Part shown: in pieces, positions 1-5,090 of the stretch
Layout: every line of letters begins with the position of its first letter
Numbering within the stretch: the first letter of the stretch is position 1
DNA from: Candidatus Azambacteria bacterium
GTDB lineage: Bacteria > Patescibacteriota > Minisyncoccia > GWC2-36-17 > M10-OD1-4
Reading direction: 5' to 3'
Assembly (NCBI GenBank): GCA_016200995.1
Contig: JACQDS010000066.1
Coordinates: forward strand, 1 to 6,809
DNA: 6,809 bases
The notes under the pieces: generated by a model
The model's database searches: none
Told to the model about the DNA's origin: nothing
Seen by the model: the letters and a program-made list of their open reading frames with translations, nothing else
Program-made: the position numbers and the translations under genes

Positions 1-1136
1 ACGCATCGGATCTTGTTTTCACAGGATTTTTCGGAATGATAGATCCGCCGAAAGAAAATATCAAAGAGGCGATAGAAAGATGCAAAAAAGCCGGCATAAG
101 AGTTTTAATGCTGACCGGAGACCACAAAAAAACGGCGCTTGCCGTGGCAAGAGATATAAATTTAATACACAAAGATATAATGGAAGAAAGACGAGTGATG
201 ACGGAATCCGACCTTGCCGGAATTTCTGAAGAAAATTTCACAAAGATCGTCAGAGAAGCCGTTATTTTTGCCAGAGTGACCCCCGAAACAAAATTTAAAA
301 TAGTCAGGTCCCTGATGAAAGACGGCAATATAGTTGCTGTCACCGGAGATGGAATAAATGACGCCACAGCGCTTAAGCAGTCCGATATAGGTGTCTCTAT
401 GGGCATCACCGGCACGGATGTCGCCAAAGAGGCTTCCGAGATGATACTTGCCGATGATAATTTTGCTTCAATAGTTGACGCCGTTTTGGAGGGCAGAACG
501 GTCTTTAACAATGTCAAAAAAACAAGCTTTTATCTCGTCACGACAAATGTCGCCGAGGGAGCCACGATCATCTCCGCTTTGGCTTCCGGACTTGCCTTGC
601 CGCTTCTGCCTATCCAGCTTTTATGGCTCAATCTCGTCACCGAGGGGCTTGTCGTCGTCGCTCTGGCATCAGAGAAAAATCACGCCGGCGCGCTAAGCAA
701 AAAACCAAGGTCAAAAGAAGAAAAGATATTGTCGCTTGATGTTCTGCCGCTTTTGTTTTTTATGGTTTCTTTGATGGTTGTCGGAACGATACTTTTGTTT
801 ACGCGCTTTCTGCCGCAAGGCATTGAAAAGGCGAGAGCGGCCGCATTTTCTTTTATGGCGTTCTCCCAGCTTTTCAATGTTTTGAATATGCGTTCGCTTG
901 AGCTTTCAATATTTAAGATAGGATTTTTCTCAAATAAATTTATGGTTTTTGCTCTCATATTTTCCGTCGCCATTCAGCTTTCCGTCATTCAGATCCCATT
1001 TTTTCAAAAAATATTCGGTTTTGAAGCATTGAGTTTTAACGAGTGGATGCTTTTAGCCGGATATGCATCTTTGATAGTCGTCGTCGTTGAGGCGTATAAA
1101 ATTTTCAAAAAAAGATATAAAACCAAAGAGGAGTAA
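1..1136 (+). CDS. P2-type cation-transporting ATPase, C-terminal part (5' end outside window)
   Basis: ATP-driven cation pump of the inner membrane, probably of the Ca2+-ATPase-like P2 class. The frame is open from base 3, and the residues before the Met at 36 (LVFTGFFG) already match the family, so that Met is internal. Numbering from it: MLTGDH at 25-30 and the hinge motif GDGIND at 104-109 belong to the P domain. M5 carries NVAE (E174) and M6 carries LNLVTEG (N199, T202, E203), the positions that bind Ca2+ in SERCA. About four more hydrophobic segments (roughly 234-256, 269-288, 303-322, 336-356) form the cation ATPase C-terminal domain. The phosphorylated DKTG site and M1-M4 lie upstream of the window. 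Oddities: M6 has Glu where SERCA has Asp800, and the hinge reads GDGINDAT instead of the usual GDGxNDAP. The class is secure; the transported ion is inferred. The protein ends in a basic tail before TAA. Confidence 0.95.
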   Translation, partial: ASDLVFTGFFGMIDPPKENIKEAIERCKKAGIRVLMLTGDHKKTALAVARDINLIHKDIMEERRVMTESDLAGISEENFTKIVREAVIFARVTPETKFKIVRSLMKDGNIVAVTGDGINDATALKQSDIGVSMGITGTDVAKEASEMILADDNFASIVDAVLEGRTVFNNVKKTSFYLVTTNVAEGATIISALASGLALPLLPIQLLWLNLVTEGLVVVALASEKNHAGALSKKPRSKEEKILSLDVLPLLFFMVSLMVVGTILLFTRFLPQGIEKARAAAFSFMAFSQLFNVLNMRSLELSIFKIGFFSNKFMVFALIFSVAIQLSVIQIPFFQKIFGFEALSFNEWMLLAGYASLIVVVVEAYKIFKKRYKTKEE

Positions 1137-1138
1137 TT

Positions 1139-1166
1139 TTGCTTTTGAATGCATTTTTGATATCAT
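1139..1166 (+). promoter_or_regulatory. Probable promoter giving a leaderless mRNA for the 1173 gene
   Basis: A TTGCTT -35 element (1139-1144) is followed after 16 bp by TATCAT (1161-1166), preceded by TGA at 1158-1160, so the -10 is of the extended TGn type. A start site 6-7 bases downstream would fall on or next to the ATG at 1173. No Shine-Dalgarno is present before that ATG. The same TTGCTT -35 occurs in the promoter at 5544. Seen by eye only; not experimentally supported. Confidence 0.5.
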
Positions 1167-1172
1167 ATATCT

Positions 1173-1547
1173 ATGACCTATCTATTTTTAAAATGGAAGT
1201 TTCTTGATTCAAATATTGATTTTTTAAGATCGTGGTTTTTGTTTCTCAAATTCGGCCTCAACATCTTTTCAGTGCCGCTTCTTTTGAGGACTTTTTTTTG
1301 GCCGTGGCATAGATACCAAAGCGCCTATCCGAGCGGGTTTGATCCCAAGGCTATCTTATTCGCTCTTTTTGGCAATATAATGTCCAGGGTCATCGGCATG
1401 ATACTCAGAGTATTTTTTATTCTGATAGGCCTTGTTTTTGAGATCTTTATATTTATTTCCGGCATTATTCTTTTTGCGCTCTGGTTCATTCTGCCGTTTC
1501 TAGCTCTATACTTTCTGTATTTAGGTATTCTGTATTTAATCTTTTAA
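1173..1547 (+). CDS. Small multi-spanning membrane protein, partner of the Clp-like ATPase (function unknown)
   Basis: A 124-residue, strongly hydrophobic protein. Residues about 21-38 form a first hydrophobic stretch. Next comes a polar, aromatic-rich motif, FFWPWHRYQSAYPSGFDP (41-58), then two or three closely spaced membrane segments from about 76 to the C-terminus. There is no signal-peptide cleavage site and no catalytic motif that I recognise. From memory, similar proteins with an LRT-F-x-PWHRYQ-type motif lie beside Clp-like AAA+ genes in Parcubacteria; I could not check this. The gene begins 36 bases after the P-type ATPase stop and ends 28 bases before the Clp-like gene, in the same direction, so the two probably share a transcript. 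The ATG at 1173 is the first start after the promoter, and the mRNA may be leaderless. A plausible role is membrane partner or docking subunit for the AAA+ protein, inferred only from adjacency and shared membrane location. Confidence 0.85.
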   Translation: MTYLFLKWKFLDSNIDFLRSWFLFLKFGLNIFSVPLLLRTFFWPWHRYQSAYPSGFDPKAILFALFGNIMSRVIGMILRVFFILIGLVFEIFIFISGIILFALWFILPFLALYFLYLGILYLIF

Positions 1548-1574
1548 CTTTTCACTTCCAACTTTTCACTATTT
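1547..1574 (+). repeat. Four 7-bp-period repeats filling the gene junction
   Basis: Consecutive heptads read ACTTTTC, ACTTCCA, ACTTTTC and ACTATTT; units 1 and 3 are identical. The array starts on the last base of the upstream TAA stop and ends one base before the ATG at 1576. It occupies all the space where a Shine-Dalgarno would be expected. The 7-bp spacing matches the TAATTCA arrays around the response regulator gene. Confidence 0.65.
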
Positions 1575-1575
1575 T

Positions 1576-4116
1576 ATGTTTTTCAATTTAAGATCGACAA
1601 AAAAATATCAAGCGATACTTTTTCCGAAAATTTTCGTTAAATCGCTTTTTTGGATCTCGCTTCTTTTGGCATCTGTTCTGCTTGCCGCCATATTGCTTCC
1701 CAATACCCATATTTTTCCGCTGACATTTACAAGCGCCGATATAAATGGCTGGTTTTTCGTTTTTCTCTTCATTGCCTCATCCGCCTTTATGCTTTCCGTT
1801 TTTTACAATACATATTTAATGGACTATGAAAACGAGAAAAAATTATCCGACGTTATTGATGGTTTGAAAAACGGCGCGGATATCAACTTGGCGGAATACC
1901 TTGATTATGATGCCGCGCTCGCCATACATAAGGCGACACTTTTTACCCAAAGAAAAAAAATACAGCTGACATACAATTCGGTGTTTTTGTTTCTGCTTGA
2001 AAATCAAAGATCAAAATTCATCTTTGACAGGCTCCTGATAAACGGCGAGCAGTTCAGAAAGAGCTTGGAGGTGGTGGTGGCAAGCCAGAAAAAAATAGCG
2101 TCGGGCGATGCTTTGGCCGGCGAGCTTGAAGAGATATTGCTTCGCGCCGTTGATATCGCCGTGAAAGCGGGAAAGGAAAAAATAACGTTCGGTTCTCTTT
2201 TTTCCGCCATAGTGCTTTACGATAAAGTGCTTGAGAATCTCTTTTTTGAATACGGGGCGAAAAAAGATGATGTTGTCAATGTTTCCATTTGGGAAGAAAA
2301 TTATTACAAAGAATATTTTATCAAAAAATCCGTCATAGAAGGGCTTGGCAGGGTTCAAGGCATAGCCGACAGCTGGACTTTCGGCTATACGCCAGTGCTT
2401 TTAAAATACGCTCATGAAATGCATTCCTCCGATTCGCCCGGGGCGCACATTCACGCTTTGGGGAGAGACACTGAGATAAATAAAATTGAAGAGATCCTCT
2501 CTTCCTCCGGCAAAAAAAACGTCATTTTGGTCGGCGAGCCGGGTGTGGGAAGGGAAAATATAATACTCGGATTTTCTCAAAGGATAAAAAGAGGGATAAC
2601 CTATGGCGCATTAAGACACAAGAGGCTGATGATGCTTGATATGAACGCCGTGATATCAAGGACAAAAGATGCTTCAGAGACCGTCGCCTTGCTTGAAAAA
2701 ATACTTTCCGAGTGCCTTCACGCCGGAAATATCGTTTTGATCATTCTTGATATCCACAACTATCTTGGCAAACAAGAAAAAGAAAGCGTCGCTTCTTTGG
2801 ATATCTCCGGGGTTTTGACGCCGTATTTGAAGTCCGACAAATTCCAGCTAATAGCCGTCACCGACCATTCGCATTATCATTCAAATGTTGAGGCAGTGCC
2901 ATCGGTTTCCGTTCTGCTTGAAAAAGTTGAGGTTGCGGAGTTCAATGAACAAGAGACCATTTTAAAGCTTGAAGACCTGGTGCCGGCGATAGAAAGCCAC
3001 AACAGAGTTTTTGTCTCCTATCACGCGCTTTTGGCGGTGGTGGCGGATTCCGGCTCTTACATTCAAAATATTCCCTTCCCGGAAAAAGCGATCTCTTTGC
3101 TTTCTGAGGTAGTTTCTTTTGTTAAGTCCAGAAAAGTTTACGGAAATATAGTGACGCAAGACCACGTGACGGAAGTGATCTCGCAAAAAACCGGCATACC
3201 ATTGGGCAGAATAGAAGGCGATGAAAAATCAAAACTTTTAAATATGGAAAGCCTTTTGCATGAAAGGGTCATCGGCCAAGACCAAGGTATCAAAGCGCTT
3301 TCAGAAGCGATGCGCAGGGTCCGCGCCGGAATCTCCGAAAGAAAAAAGCCGATCGGAACATTTCTCTTTTTGGGTCCTACCGGAGTCGGAAAGACAGAGA
3401 CCGCCAAAGCGCTCGCCAATGTATACTTTGGCTCGGAGGAGAGAATGATCCGACTTGATATGTCTGAATACCAAGATAAAAATTCCATCCAAAGGCTGAT
3501 AGGCAGCGCCGACACCGGCGTGGAAGCCCAATTTGCAAACAAGATAAGAGAAAATCCTTTTTCTTTGGTGCTTCTTGATGAATTTGAAAAATCCCACCCG
3601 GACATAGCCAACCTGATGCTTCAGGTTTTGGACGAAGGCCGCTTGACCGACGCCTATCAGAAGAAGATCTCTTTTAGAAACACGATAATCATCGCCACCT
3701 CAAACGCCGGAGCGGAGTTTGTCAGGGAATACATTCTTTCCGGCCAAAACCCGGATGTTTTGCATGATATTTTGATAGACCACCTGATAAAAGAAAGAAT
3801 ATTCAAGCCGGAGTTTTTGAATCGTTTTGACGCTGTAGTCGCTTTTTCTCCATTGACCAAAAAAGACATAAAAGAAGTGGCAAAGCTTCTTCTAAAAGGC
3901 CTGGCTCAAAGGCTTGAAGAAAAAGGAATGAAGTTTCAGATCACCGACGAGCTTTTGGACAAAATGGCAGAAATAGGCTACTCTCCGGCTTTCGGCGCCA
4001 GAGAGATGAAGCGAACCATTCAAGAAAAACTGGAAAACAGGATCGCCGAAGGCATCATAAAAGAGCAATACACCCGCGGTTCTGAGATATATATAGATCC
4101 GAAAAGCTTGACTTAA
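1576..4116 (+). CDS. Membrane-anchored Clp/Hsp100-like AAA+ ATPase with a degenerate first ATPase domain
   Basis: An 846-residue ClpA/ClpC/ClpB-type protein. Two hydrophobic segments (about 20-41 and 58-78) anchor it in the membrane with the bulk in the cytoplasm. A helical, Clp-N-like region follows (about 104-236). D1 (about 295-515) keeps the fold but not the chemistry. Its Walker A reads GEPGVGRE (320-327), with Arg and Glu for Lys and Thr. Its Walker B area is IILDIH (389-394) without the DE pair, the KYRG pore loop is replaced by KDAS (364-367), and the arginine-finger motif is not recognisable. D2 is catalytically complete: GPTGVGKT (600-607), LLDE (666-669), sensor-1 N710, arginine finger R750 in FLNR, sensor 2 GAR (807-809). 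However, the D2 pore loop GYVG is absent (GSADTGVE at 643-650, about four residues shorter). No IGF/VGF-type ClpP-docking loop is visible after ATSNAG (707-712), and there is no coiled-coil M domain. It probably assembles as a D2-driven machine, but threading substrates to ClpP is doubtful. The neighbouring membrane protein is the likely partner. Confidence 0.95.
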   Translation: MFFNLRSTKKYQAILFPKIFVKSLFWISLLLASVLLAAILLPNTHIFPLTFTSADINGWFFVFLFIASSAFMLSVFYNTYLMDYENEKKLSDVIDGLKNGADINLAEYLDYDAALAIHKATLFTQRKKIQLTYNSVFLFLLENQRSKFIFDRLLINGEQFRKSLEVVVASQKKIASGDALAGELEEILLRAVDIAVKAGKEKITFGSLFSAIVLYDKVLENLFFEYGAKKDDVVNVSIWEENYYKEYFIKKSVIEGLGRVQGIADSWTFGYTPVLLKYAHEMHSSDSPGAHIHALGRDTEINKIEEILSSSGKKNVILVGEPGVGRENIILGFSQRIKRGITYGALRHKRLMMLDMNAVISRTKDASETVALLEKILSECLHAGNIVLIILDIHNYLGKQEKESVASLDISGVLTPYLKSDKFQLIAVTDHSHYHSNVEAVPSVSVLLEKVEVAEFNEQETILKLEDLVPAIESHNRVFVSYHALLAVVADSGSYIQNIPFPEKAISLLSEVVSFVKSRKVYGNIVTQDHVTEVISQKTGIPLGRIEGDEKSKLLNMESLLHERVIGQDQGIKALSEAMRRVRAGISERKKPIGTFLFLGPTGVGKTETAKALANVYFGSEERMIRLDMSEYQDKNSIQRLIGSADTGVEAQFANKIRENPFSLVLLDEFEKSHPDIANLMLQVLDEGRLTDAYQKKISFRNTIIIATSNAGAEFVREYILSGQNPDVLHDILIDHLIKERIFKPEFLNRFDAVVAFSPLTKKDIKEVAKLLLKGLAQRLEEKGMKFQITDELLDKMAEIGYSPAFGAREMKRTIQEKLENRIAEGIIKEQYTRGSEIYIDPKSLT

Positions 4117-4136
4117 AGATTATCTTAAGATAATCT
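4108..4136 (+). promoter_or_regulatory. Probable toxin-antitoxin promoter
   Basis: TTGACT (4108-4113), inside the last codons of the Clp-like gene, is followed after 17 bp by TAATCT (4131-4136). The predicted start site near 4143 leaves a 5' leader of about 20 bases before the antitoxin ATG at 4164. Only AAGAAG (4145-4150) could serve as a weak ribosome binding site. The spacer and -10 are covered by a perfect palindrome, as in autoregulated toxin-antitoxin operons. Confidence 0.5.
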
Positions 4137-4140
4137 TTAA
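4113..4140. promoter_or_regulatory. Perfect 28-bp palindrome, likely antitoxin operator (or AT-only hairpin)
   Basis: Bases 4113-4140 equal their own reverse complement. The palindrome consists of two smaller ones laid head to tail, AAGATTATCTT (4116-4126) and AAGATAATCTT (4127-4137), with centres 11 bp apart, about one helical turn. This suits two repressor dimers on one DNA face, over the spacer and -10 of the predicted promoter. As RNA it could fold into a 12-bp stem with a TTAA loop after the Clp-like stop. The stem has only two G-C pairs and no T-tract follows, so a classical terminator is less likely. Confidence 0.6.
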
Positions 4141-4163
4141 ATATAAGAAGTAAAGCTAAAAAT

Positions 4164-4430
4164 ATGGAAAAAAATCGCGTAAAAAGCATAATAGGAGTAA
4201 AAGAATTAAGAGAGAATTTGGATAAGTATATATCCGAGGTAAACAATGGAAGATCATTCACTGTTGTCAGGCGTTCAGAGCCTGTTTTCAGGATCATTCC
4301 TTTTGATGATAACGATAAAAATGAGCAATGGGAGAACATCATTGATTTTACAAAAATTAAAAAAGGAGGAGTGCCGTTAAATGATATCAGAAAAGCATTA
4401 TCACGCTTGAATAATGGATCAGCTTCTTAA
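4164..4430 (+). CDS. Type II antitoxin, Phd/YefM-like
   Basis: An 88-residue protein expected to neutralise the downstream RelE/ParE-like toxin and repress its own operon. Residues 12-34 hold the Phd/YefM N-terminal signature (VKELRENLDKYI, then NNGRSFTV), followed by a strand with RRSEPVFRIIPFDD (36-49). In the family this N-terminal fold dimerises and binds DNA. The charged, helical C-terminus (about 53-88) would wrap the toxin. The ATG at 4164 is chosen because the signature starts within about ten residues of it; ribosome binding is weak at best. The gene overlaps the toxin gene by 17 bases. Its codons KGG (67-69) create a strong internal Shine-Dalgarno in the mRNA. The region is AT-rich (30% GC in 4201-4260, against 57% in 3301-3360 of the preceding gene), which fits horizontal acquisition. 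The family call is firm; partner and autoregulation follow from family and context. Confidence 0.9.
   Translation: MEKNRVKSIIGVKELRENLDKYISEVNNGRSFTVVRRSEPVFRIIPFDDNDKNEQWENIIDFTKIKKGGVPLNDIRKALSRLNNGSAS
4363..4369 (+). promoter_or_regulatory. Strong Shine-Dalgarno inside the antitoxin gene
   Basis: AAGGAGG, followed by AG, is the only near-perfect anti-16S match I see ahead of a start in this window. It lies 11 bases before an ATG at 4381 in the toxin frame and 44 bases before the toxin ATG at 4414, too far for the toxin itself. It probably loads ribosomes near the 3' end of the antitoxin message. Confidence 0.6.
4381..4410 (+). CDS. Nine-codon mini-ORF before the toxin (possible translational coupler)
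   Basis: ATG at 4381 opens a nine-residue reading frame (MISEKHYHA) that ends at TGA 4408-4410, three bases before the toxin ATG at 4414. It is in the same frame as the toxin and has the strong AAGGAGG upstream. The toxin ATG has no Shine-Dalgarno of its own, so terminating ribosomes could re-initiate on it. The mini-ORF could equally be a remnant of a longer toxin N-terminus or a chance product of antitoxin codons. The peptide itself resembles nothing I know. Confidence 0.3.
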   Translation: MISEKHYHA

Positions 4431-4671
4431 AGCATTACAAAAACTCACAGAGAAAGAGCGAAAGCAGGTTGACGATATTTTAAAAAGAATTGAGGCCGGT
4501 CAATTTGCCGGCCTTGATGTTAAGAAGCTAAAAGGATACGAATATATTTTTAGGGTCAGAAGAGGCAGGTTGCGAATTATTTACAAAAAAGAAGGCGAGA
4601 AAATCGCATTGCTTATGATTGACAGAAGAAATGATAATACTTATAAAAATATGGGGAAGATGGTGGGTTGA
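4414..4671 (+). CDS. Type II toxin, RelE/ParE superfamily
   Basis: An 85-residue basic protein. An N-terminal helical hairpin (about 2-29, with TEKERKQVDDILKRI) leads to LKG (39-41), a strand pair FRVRRGRLRIIY (46-57), and a last strand with LLMIDRRNDNTY (66-77). This is the RelE/ParE core. The basic residues R47, R49, R52, R54, R71, R72 and Y77 lie where RelE enzymes carry their RNA-cleaving residues, but ribosome-dependent mRNA cleavage is inferred, and a ParE-like gyrase target cannot be excluded. The protein starts directly with the helices and lacks the usual first beta strand, a form I associate with Patescibacteria. The ATG at 4414 is the only reasonable start because TGA at 4408-4410 blocks extension in frame. 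It overlaps the antitoxin by 17 bases, the standard arrangement for co-translated toxin-antitoxin pairs. The stop is TGA. Confidence 0.9.
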   Translation: MDQLLKALQKLTEKERKQVDDILKRIEAGQFAGLDVKKLKGYEYIFRVRRGRLRIIYKKEGEKIALLMIDRRNDNTYKNMGKMVG

Positions 4672-4698
4672 TTTTATTTGTAAAAAATATGTTAGAAT
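4668..4698 (+). promoter_or_regulatory. Possible promoter ahead of the HicB-like remnant
   Basis: TTGATT (4668-4673, overlapping the toxin stop) and an extended -10, TGT plus TAGAAT (4690-4698), with a long 19-bp spacing. The extended -10 is the stronger half. Transcription would start near 4705, about 17 bases before the ATG at 4722. The surrounding sequence is extremely AT-rich (18% GC in 4681-4740), so chance matches are easy. Confidence 0.4.
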
Positions 4699-4721
4699 GA
4701 TAAAAAATAAACCGGATAATT

Positions 4722-4868
4722 ATGCATAAACTTGAATTAAAAAATGTAGTTTGGAAAGAGGGTAAATATTATGCAGCCTAGTGTCTTAACGTTGATGTTT
4801 CAAGTTTCGGCGAAACCAGAAAACAAGCTTTAAACAATATTGATGAAAGATATCAATTCCAAGTTTGA
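4722..4868 (+). pseudogene. HicB-family antitoxin remnant with an in-frame TAG
   Basis: Reading from ATG 4722 gives MHKLELKNVVWKEGKYYAA, then TAG (4779-4781), then in the same frame CLNVDVSSFGETRKQALNNIDE. The joined sequence matches the start of HicB-type antitoxins, which I recall as WKEGKYYVAQCLNVDVSSFG. The stop replaces the expected Gln, so a single CAG-to-TAG change would explain it. Similarity ends near 4847; a short unrelated tail runs to TGA at 4866-4868, so the C-terminal half of the domain and any DNA-binding part are missing. No HicA-like toxin is visible nearby. The gene appears inactivated twice, by nonsense mutation and by 3' truncation. It lies directly behind the toxin-antitoxin pair, suggesting a hotspot for such modules. 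An alternative, unsupported by other genes here, would be TAG suppression. Confidence 0.75.
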
Positions 4869-5064
4869 TGTTCTTGTAGAAGGGCAGAAAATTTTAACAG
4901 GTAGGATGGATAGGCTTGAAGGCGAGATGAAAGGAACAAACGAGAGAATAGACAGACTGGAAGATAACCTCAATGAATTCAAAAGAGGAACCGAAGCCAA
5001 TTTCCGATTCCAAAGTTCTTTCTGTCGTGTTAACGGAAGCGCAGTCCGCAATTATAAATCTTAA
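4843..5064 (+). CDS. Short coiled-coil protein, possibly a truncated remnant
   Basis: A 73-residue ORF from ATG 4843 (an in-frame TTG at 4840 is the only extension, because TAA lies at 4831-4833). Residues about 1-48 are a charged, heptad-like coiled coil: NSKFDVLVEGQ, then RMDRLEGEMK and ERIDRLEDNLNEFK. I associate this style with short Patescibacteria proteins whose central region is a long series of such repeats. From about residue 55 the pattern breaks into FRFQSSFCRVNGSAVRNYKS, which looks unrelated and suggests a frameshift or deletion. The reading frame overlaps the 3' end of the HicB-like remnant, and no Shine-Dalgarno precedes it. Its TAA stop lies in the first unit of the TAATTCA repeat array. 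It may be a real small gene or a broken fragment; no function can be assigned. Confidence 0.5.
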   Translation: MKDINSKFDVLVEGQKILTGRMDRLEGEMKGTNERIDRLEDNLNEFKRGTEANFRFQSSFCRVNGSAVRNYKS

Positions 5065-5081
5065 TTCATAATTCATAATTC
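5062..5081 (+). repeat. TAATTCA heptad array before the response regulator
   Basis: Two perfect TAATTCA units and a third lacking its last base form a 20-bp tandem array. The first TAA is the stop of the upstream ORF. Because the period is 7, successive TAA triplets fall in different frames and close all three. The array ends nine bases before the ATG at 5091, where no Shine-Dalgarno is seen. Confidence 0.75.
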
Positions 5082-5090
5082 TCAAATCAG

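Noticed and set aside
680..973. 97-residue ORF on the minus strand
   Set aside because: It lies entirely inside the P-type ATPase, whose motifs and membrane segments run through this stretch; the antisense product resembles no family.
3138..3611. 157-residue minus-strand ORF and other antisense ORFs within the Clp-like gene
   Set aside because: The forward frame carries intact D2 motifs here; the antisense frames are by-products of its codon pattern.
4113..4140. Rho-independent terminator of the Clp-like gene
   Set aside because: The stem is almost pure A-T and no T-run follows. Its overlap with a good -35/-10 pair and its double-palindrome structure fit an operator better, although some termination cannot be excluded.
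4055..4342. 95-residue minus-strand ORF across the operator and antitoxin
   Set aside because: It overlaps a confident antitoxin gene and a palindrome, with no motif or ribosome binding site.
4381..4671. Toxin starting at 4381 with TGA read as glycine (code 25)
   Set aside because: The 846-codon and other long frames contain no in-frame TGA, unlike recoded lineages, and the toxin ends cleanly at TGA. The toxin core fits a start at 4414.
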